This document shows, piece after piece, positions 60,581 to 64,000 of a stretch of DNA of 64,000 bases. This DNA is from Bacillota bacterium (GTDB taxonomy: Bacteria; Bacillota; Sulfobacillia; JAIMAT01), in contig JASBVM010000004.1 in the NCBI GenBank assembly GCA_029961055.1, positions 62,001-126,000 of the forward strand, read 5' to 3'. Each line of letters starts with the position of its first letter. Position 1 is the first letter of the stretch. The notes under the pieces were generated by a model. It did no database searches. It saw only the letters and a list, made by a program, of their open reading frames with translations, and was not told the DNA's origin. Both the position numbers and the translations under genes were made by a program.

Positions 60581-60990
60581 CCCTCCCGGGAGTCCGAGGA
60601 AGCCTCCCTGTGGCGGATCAGCTCGGCCAGGCGGCGAAGATAGGCGGGATCGGCGTCGGCGGCGGCGTCGACAAACCCGGCCAGCGCCAGCGGCCCCATC
60701 TCCGCCAGCAGCGACTCCATCTGCTGGTAGGAGCTGCGTCCGAGATACTCCCGCCGGCTCAGCGCGGGCTGGTACAGGTAGCGGCGCCGCTTGCCGCTCC
60801 GCCGCAGCAGCCCCTTCTCCACCAGCCGGTTCATCACCGTCATCACGGTGTTGAAGGTGACCGGGTGGTCCGGACCGAGCGCCTCCAGCACCTCGCGGAT
60901 GCTGAGCGGCCGGTCCGCATCCCAGAGCCGATCCAGCACGGCCCGTTCCAGCGGGCCGACACCGGGCACCTTCGCCGGTTTCGCTTCCAT
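60577..60990 (-). CDS. BlaI/MecI/CopY family transcriptional repressor
   Basis: The 137-residue winged-helix repressor has GPLERAVLDRLWDADRPLSIREVLEAL at residues 12-38, then HPVTFNTVMTVMNRLVEKGLLRRSGKRRRYLYQP, the family signature. It is the repressor partner of the M56 gene, with which it shares an ATGA junction. Its own operator is probably near the gene: TACACTAC occurs at 60994-61001 beside the ATG. The nearby Ttr-like operon could also be a target. Confidence 0.9.
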   Translation of the reverse strand: MEAKPAKVPGVGPLERAVLDRLWDADRPLSIREVLEALGPDHPVTFNTVMTVMNRLVEKGLLRRSGKRRRYLYQPALSRREYLGRSSYQQMESLLAEMGPLALAGFVDAAADADPAYLRRLAELIRHREASSDSREG

Positions 60991-61102
60991 GCCTCTACAC
61001 TACGGCAGGGCGTGGAGCCGTTCCCTCGCCCGGACGGGCGATCTGCGAGAGGAGGCGCGGGTGGAGGCGGGGAATGGCGAGGACGACGAGGGGGAGGAGC
61101 GA

Positions 61103-62350
61103 TTGGAGCGCGAGGAGGCGGCAAAGGCTGCGGGTCGCCCGCTTCGCTATGCGGTGGTGGGGCTGGGCGGCATCGCCCGCACGCACCTGGCCGGCTTGCA
61201 GGCGGCGCCGCTGGTCCGGCCCGGCGTGCTCCCCGCGGTCGAGCTGGCCGCGGCGGTCGTGGGCGCCGGGCACGCGGCGGAGGCGGAGAGGCTCGGCTTC
61301 CAGCAGGTGCAGGTGGTGGAGGAGCCGCGGGGTCCGGCGGAGGTCGCCCGGGCGGTGCGGGCGCTGGCGGGGAGGGTCGACTTCCTGGACGTCTGCCTGC
61401 CCAACGGGCTGCACGCGGCGGCGGCGGGGGCGGCCTGGGAGTCGGGCATGGCCGTCTACTGCGAGAAGCCGCTCACCGCCGACCTGGCGGAGGCGCGGGC
61501 GCTGGCCGAGCGGGTCCGCGGCGGCGGGGGCGGCGCGGCTCCCGGGAGGCCCTTCGGCCTGGCGTACAACCTCCGCTTCGACCCCAACCTGGCGCTGCTC
61601 CGGGCGCTCCTGGCCGGGGGGCTTTTGGGGGAGCCGCTCCACTTCCGCCTGCGGATGCTCCACGGCGGGTACCTCGATCCGGGCCGGCCCATCAGCTGGA
61701 AGTTCGAGCCGGCGCTCGCCCGGGGCGGCGCCCTGGTCGACCTCGGCTCGCACCTCCTCGACCTGGTGGGCTATCTCTTCGCCCCCCTCGGCGAGGGGGG
61801 AGAGGTCCGCCGGGTGCGGGCACGGCTTCGCACCTTCGCCGCCTCCCGCGCGGGCTCGCTCCTGGGAAGCGGCGGGCACCCCATCGACGACTGGGCGGAG
61901 GTCGCGCTCACGCTGGCCGGCGGGGCGGAGGGGACGGTCGAGGTCTCGCGGGTGGCCGACGGGGGCGAGGGGACCCGGGTGGAGGTGTACGGGAGCGGCG
62001 GCTCGGCCCGGATCGACCTGGAGGCGGGTCGTCTCGACCTGCGCCTGCACGCCGGCGGCCTCCACCTGCACGGCCGTGCGGGCGAGCTGGCCCGCCGGGT
62101 CGAGACGCGCCTGGGGGAGGAGGAGCCGTTCCGCTGGTACCGCCGGGTCGAGGCTCTCCTCCCCCCGCCGGCGCGGAGCCTGGGCAGGATGGTGGACACC
62201 CACCTGGCCTCGCTGGCCTTCTGGCTCGAAGCGGCGGAGGAGGCCCGCCACCAGCGGCCCTGGAGCGGCGACGCCGCCGGCCTGGAGGCCGGCTTGGCGG
62301 TGGAGGGACTGCTGGAGGGGATCCGGCAGGCGGCGGAGGACGAGGGGTGA
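61103..62350 (+). CDS. Gfo/Idh/MocA family oxidoreductase (second)
   Basis: This 415-residue protein has a Rossmann motif (YAVVGLGGIARTHLAG near residue 14), the EKPLTAD motif near residue 129 and a C-terminal domain with DLGSHLLDLVGYLF. It is a putative NAD(P)-dependent sugar or polyol dehydrogenase. The TTG at 61103 is supported by GGGGAGGAGC five bases upstream; the frame further 5' has charged low-complexity residues. It is coupled by GTGA to an EamA transporter, whose substrate may be its product. Confidence 0.85.
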   Translation: MEREEAAKAAGRPLRYAVVGLGGIARTHLAGLQAAPLVRPGVLPAVELAAAVVGAGHAAEAERLGFQQVQVVEEPRGPAEVARAVRALAGRVDFLDVCLPNGLHAAAAGAAWESGMAVYCEKPLTADLAEARALAERVRGGGGGAAPGRPFGLAYNLRFDPNLALLRALLAGGLLGEPLHFRLRMLHGGYLDPGRPISWKFEPALARGGALVDLGSHLLDLVGYLFAPLGEGGEVRRVRARLRTFAASRAGSLLGSGGHPIDDWAEVALTLAGGAEGTVEVSRVADGGEGTRVEVYGSGGSARIDLEAGRLDLRLHAGGLHLHGRAGELARRVETRLGEEEPFRWYRRVEALLPPPARSLGRMVDTHLASLAFWLEAAEEARHQRPWSGDAAGLEAGLAVEGLLEGIRQAAEDEG

Positions 62351-63330
62351 ACCGGCGGCTCGGCGGCCTGCTGATGGCCGTGGCCGCAGGTCTCCTCTGG
62401 GGGCTCTCGGGCACGGCGGCGCAGTGGTTGATGCAGCACGGCGGGCTCCGCCCCACCGGCCTGGTGGTCTTCCGCATGGGAAGCTCGGGGCCGCTGCTCC
62501 TGGCCGCGGTGGCCCTGGGAGCGCGCATCCGCCGCCGCGGGTCGCGCCGGGGGCTGCCGCCGGCCGTGCTGCTCGTCGCGCCGTGGCGGGCGAGAGGGGA
62601 CCGGTGGCGTCTTCTCCTCTTCTCCCTCTTCGGCTTCGCCGCCGTCCAGGCCACCTACCTGGCGGCCATCGACGCCGGCAACGCGGCCACCGCCACCTTT
62701 CTCCAGTACCTGGCCCCCGGGGTGGTGGTCCTCTGGGAGGCCTGGAGAGAGCGGCGCCTGCCGGAGCCGCGCTTCCAGGCAGCGCTCGCCCTGGGGCTGG
62801 CGGGGACCTTCCTCCTGGCCACGGGCGGAGGGAGCGCCTTCGCCCTGACGCCGGCGGCGCTCGCCTGGGGGCTGCTCTCCGCCCTGGCGCTCGCCTTCTA
62901 CACCGTCTACCCGGCGCCGCTCCTGACCCGTTATGGCACCCCCCTGGTCACCGGCTGGGCGATGGCGGCGGGTGCGCTCGCCCTCCTGCCGTGGACGCCG
63001 GCCGAGGCGCCGCTCTGGGTCCGTGCGCTGGCCTCCGGCGAGTCCTGGGCCGTGGCCGGCCTCCTCGCCTTCGTCGCCGTGGGCGGCACGCTGGTCCCGT
63101 TCACCCTGTACCTGGCCTCGCTCCGCAGCCTGAAGCCGTCGGAGACGAGCCTGGCAGCGTCGGTGGAGCCGCTGGCCGCCACGCTGGCGGCCGGTCTCTG
63201 GCTCGGTGTCCGGCTCAGCCCGCTGCAGGAGCTGGGGGCCGCCGCCGTCCTGGCCATGGTGGTGCTGGTCACCCGGACCCGCGCGGCCGGCGCGCCCGAG
63301 CGCCCGGCCGGCGACGCGGGCGTGGCATGA
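62347..63330 (+). CDS. EamA/DMT-family transporter (second)
   Basis: The 327-residue protein has ten predicted helices in two EamA repeats (GLLWGLSGTAAQWL near residue 15; a second from LAWGLLSALALAFYTVY). The start is GTG overlapping the previous stop. Transport of a small metabolite is expected; no specific substrate is indicated. Confidence 0.88.
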   Translation: MNRRLGGLLMAVAAGLLWGLSGTAAQWLMQHGGLRPTGLVVFRMGSSGPLLLAAVALGARIRRRGSRRGLPPAVLLVAPWRARGDRWRLLLFSLFGFAAVQATYLAAIDAGNAATATFLQYLAPGVVVLWEAWRERRLPEPRFQAALALGLAGTFLLATGGGSAFALTPAALAWGLLSALALAFYTVYPAPLLTRYGTPLVTGWAMAAGALALLPWTPAEAPLWVRALASGESWAVAGLLAFVAVGGTLVPFTLYLASLRSLKPSETSLAASVEPLAATLAAGLWLGVRLSPLQELGAAAVLAMVVLVTRTRAAGAPERPAGDAGVA

Positions 63331-63372
63331 TGGGAGCGAGAGAGCGGCTGGGGGCGGGAAGGAGGATGTCCG

Positions 63373-64000
63373 GGATGGCGGGGGCCGACGGTCGTACGGT
63401 GGCCGAGCGCTTCCGGGAGATCGCGGATCTGATGGAGCTGCTGGGGCACGACGTGCACAAGGCGCCGGCCTACCGCCGCGCCGCGGCGGCGGTCGAGCGG
63501 CGCGCCTCCGAGCTGCCGGCGCTGGTGGCGGCGGGCCGCGCCGGCGAGATCCCGGGCATCGGCCCGGCCCTGGCCAGGAAGGCGGCGGACATCCTGGCCA
63601 CCGGCACCTGCGACCTGCTGGAACGGCTGAGGGCCCAGGTGCCGGCCGGTGTCCGCAGGCTCCTCGAGCTGCGGGGTCTGGGCCCGCGCACGGTGGCCGC
63701 GCTCTGGAAGGCCGGTATCGACGGCCCGGAACTCCTGGCGGAGGCGGCGGCGGGCGGCCGGCTGCGCGCCCTTCCCGGCTTCGGCCCCCAGCGGGAGCGG
63801 GCGCTCCTGGAGGCGCTCCGCCTCTCCCGGCCCCGGCGCGGGCTCTGGCTGGGCGAGGCCTGGGCCCTGGCGCGCCGGCTGACGGCCCAGCTGGAGGAGC
63901 AGCCCGGCGTCCTGCGGGTGGCCTGGGCGGGCGCCCTCCGGCGGGCCGCCCAGGAGGTGGAGCGGTTGGACCTGGTGGTCGTGCTGGAGGAGGCTGCGCC
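63373..64000 (+). CDS. polX: DNA polymerase/3'-5' exonuclease PolX, N-terminal part
   Basis: The open frame runs off the window. The first 209 residues show the PolX N terminus: AERFREIADLMELLGHDVHKAPAYRRAAAAVE, two helix-hairpin-helix regions (GIGPALARKAADIL and LRGLGPRTVAALWKAG), and the start of the nucleotidyltransferase fold (AGALRRAAQEVERLDLVVVLEE). The canonical motif here would be GSLRR...D(L/I)D; the Ser is Ala and the second part reads ERLDLV. PolX proteins do base-excision repair synthesis. The ATG at 63373, nine bases from AAGGAGG, is preferred over the ATG at 63364. Confidence 0.85.

Noticed and set aside
1-64000. CRISPR arrays, insertion sequences, prophage or rRNA genes
   Set aside because: No regularly spaced repeats with unique spacers, transposase, integrase, phage structural genes or rRNA sequence were recognised.

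Overview
The window is about 70 percent G+C and very densely coded. Most gene junctions are start/stop overlaps of the ATGA, GTGA or TTGA kind, Shine-Dalgarno sequences are strong, and both tRNA genes encode their 3' CCA. A c-di-AMP (ydaO-type) riboswitch, a manganese (yybP-ykoY-type) riboswitch, DegV, QueT, a LytS/LytTR pair and a BlaI/M56 pair point to a high-G+C, probably thermophilic member of the Bacillota (Symbiobacterium, Thermaerobacter or Limnochordia-like). That placement is inference. I see no rRNA, CRISPR array, prophage or insertion sequence.

Layout. 1-3934 (+): a sugar ABC importer (two permeases), a Gfo/Idh/MocA oxidoreductase and a GH130 glycoside phosphorylase-like enzyme. 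4281-4439 (-): tRNA-Lys(CTT) and tRNA-Met(CAT) behind a TATAAT promoter. 4526-8624: acetyl-CoA synthetase (-), then a DUF929 thioredoxin-like protein coupled to a VKOR (disulfide formation), and a lytic transglycosylase. 8645-15600 (+): a catabolic locus with a PucR regulator, an NCS1 permease, and a hydantoinase/oxoprolinase between two DUF917 (thiohydantoin desulfurase family) paralogs. 15649-19776: DegV (-) and a complete polar amino-acid ABC importer (+). 19941-24323 (-): a PrcB_C/Gmad2 lipoprotein, a small zincin, TerC under a manganese riboswitch, and a gamma-glutamyltransferase. 24472-27128 (+): two unusual fusion proteins. 27133-30548: isocitrate lyase (-) and a soluble LytS/LytTR-type two-component system (+). 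30598-33907 (+): a CoxE-type VWA protein, QueT and a DUF2079 membrane protein. 33999-35828 (-): a radical SAM/SPASM protein and a phosphoribosyltransferase. 35938-39010 (+): a promoter, a c-di-AMP riboswitch and a terminator controlling an opine-dehydrogenase-like gene and a cobalamin-binding mutase-like gene. 39086-42273 (-): a ClC-channel pseudogene, an NDH-2-like flavoprotein and an EamA transporter. 42541-47961 (+): a sigma-70 factor behind five phased GCAAG repeats, then MoxR, two XdhC halves, a MocA-like nucleotidyltransferase and a dihydrolipoyl dehydrogenase. 48363-60990 (-): a xanthine-dehydrogenase-family large subunit, a small membrane protein, a penicillin acylase, a Ttr/Srd-type B-C-A molybdenum respiratory reductase, and a BlaR1-like/BlaI pair. 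61103-64000 (+): a Gfo/Idh/MocA oxidoreductase, an EamA transporter and the start of PolX.

How the genes fit together. The acetate (acetyl-CoA synthetase, isocitrate lyase), sugar, amino-acid and N-heterocycle genes suggest a versatile heterotroph. The molybdenum enzymes (xanthine dehydrogenase family, Ttr-like reductase) sit near their insertion factors (XdhC, MoxR, MocA). The most promising candidates for undescribed biology are the c-di-AMP-controlled opine-dehydrogenase/B12-protein pair, the DUF917-hydantoinase-DUF917 module, and the binding-protein/methyltransferase fusion beside the hydrolase/ACT fusion.
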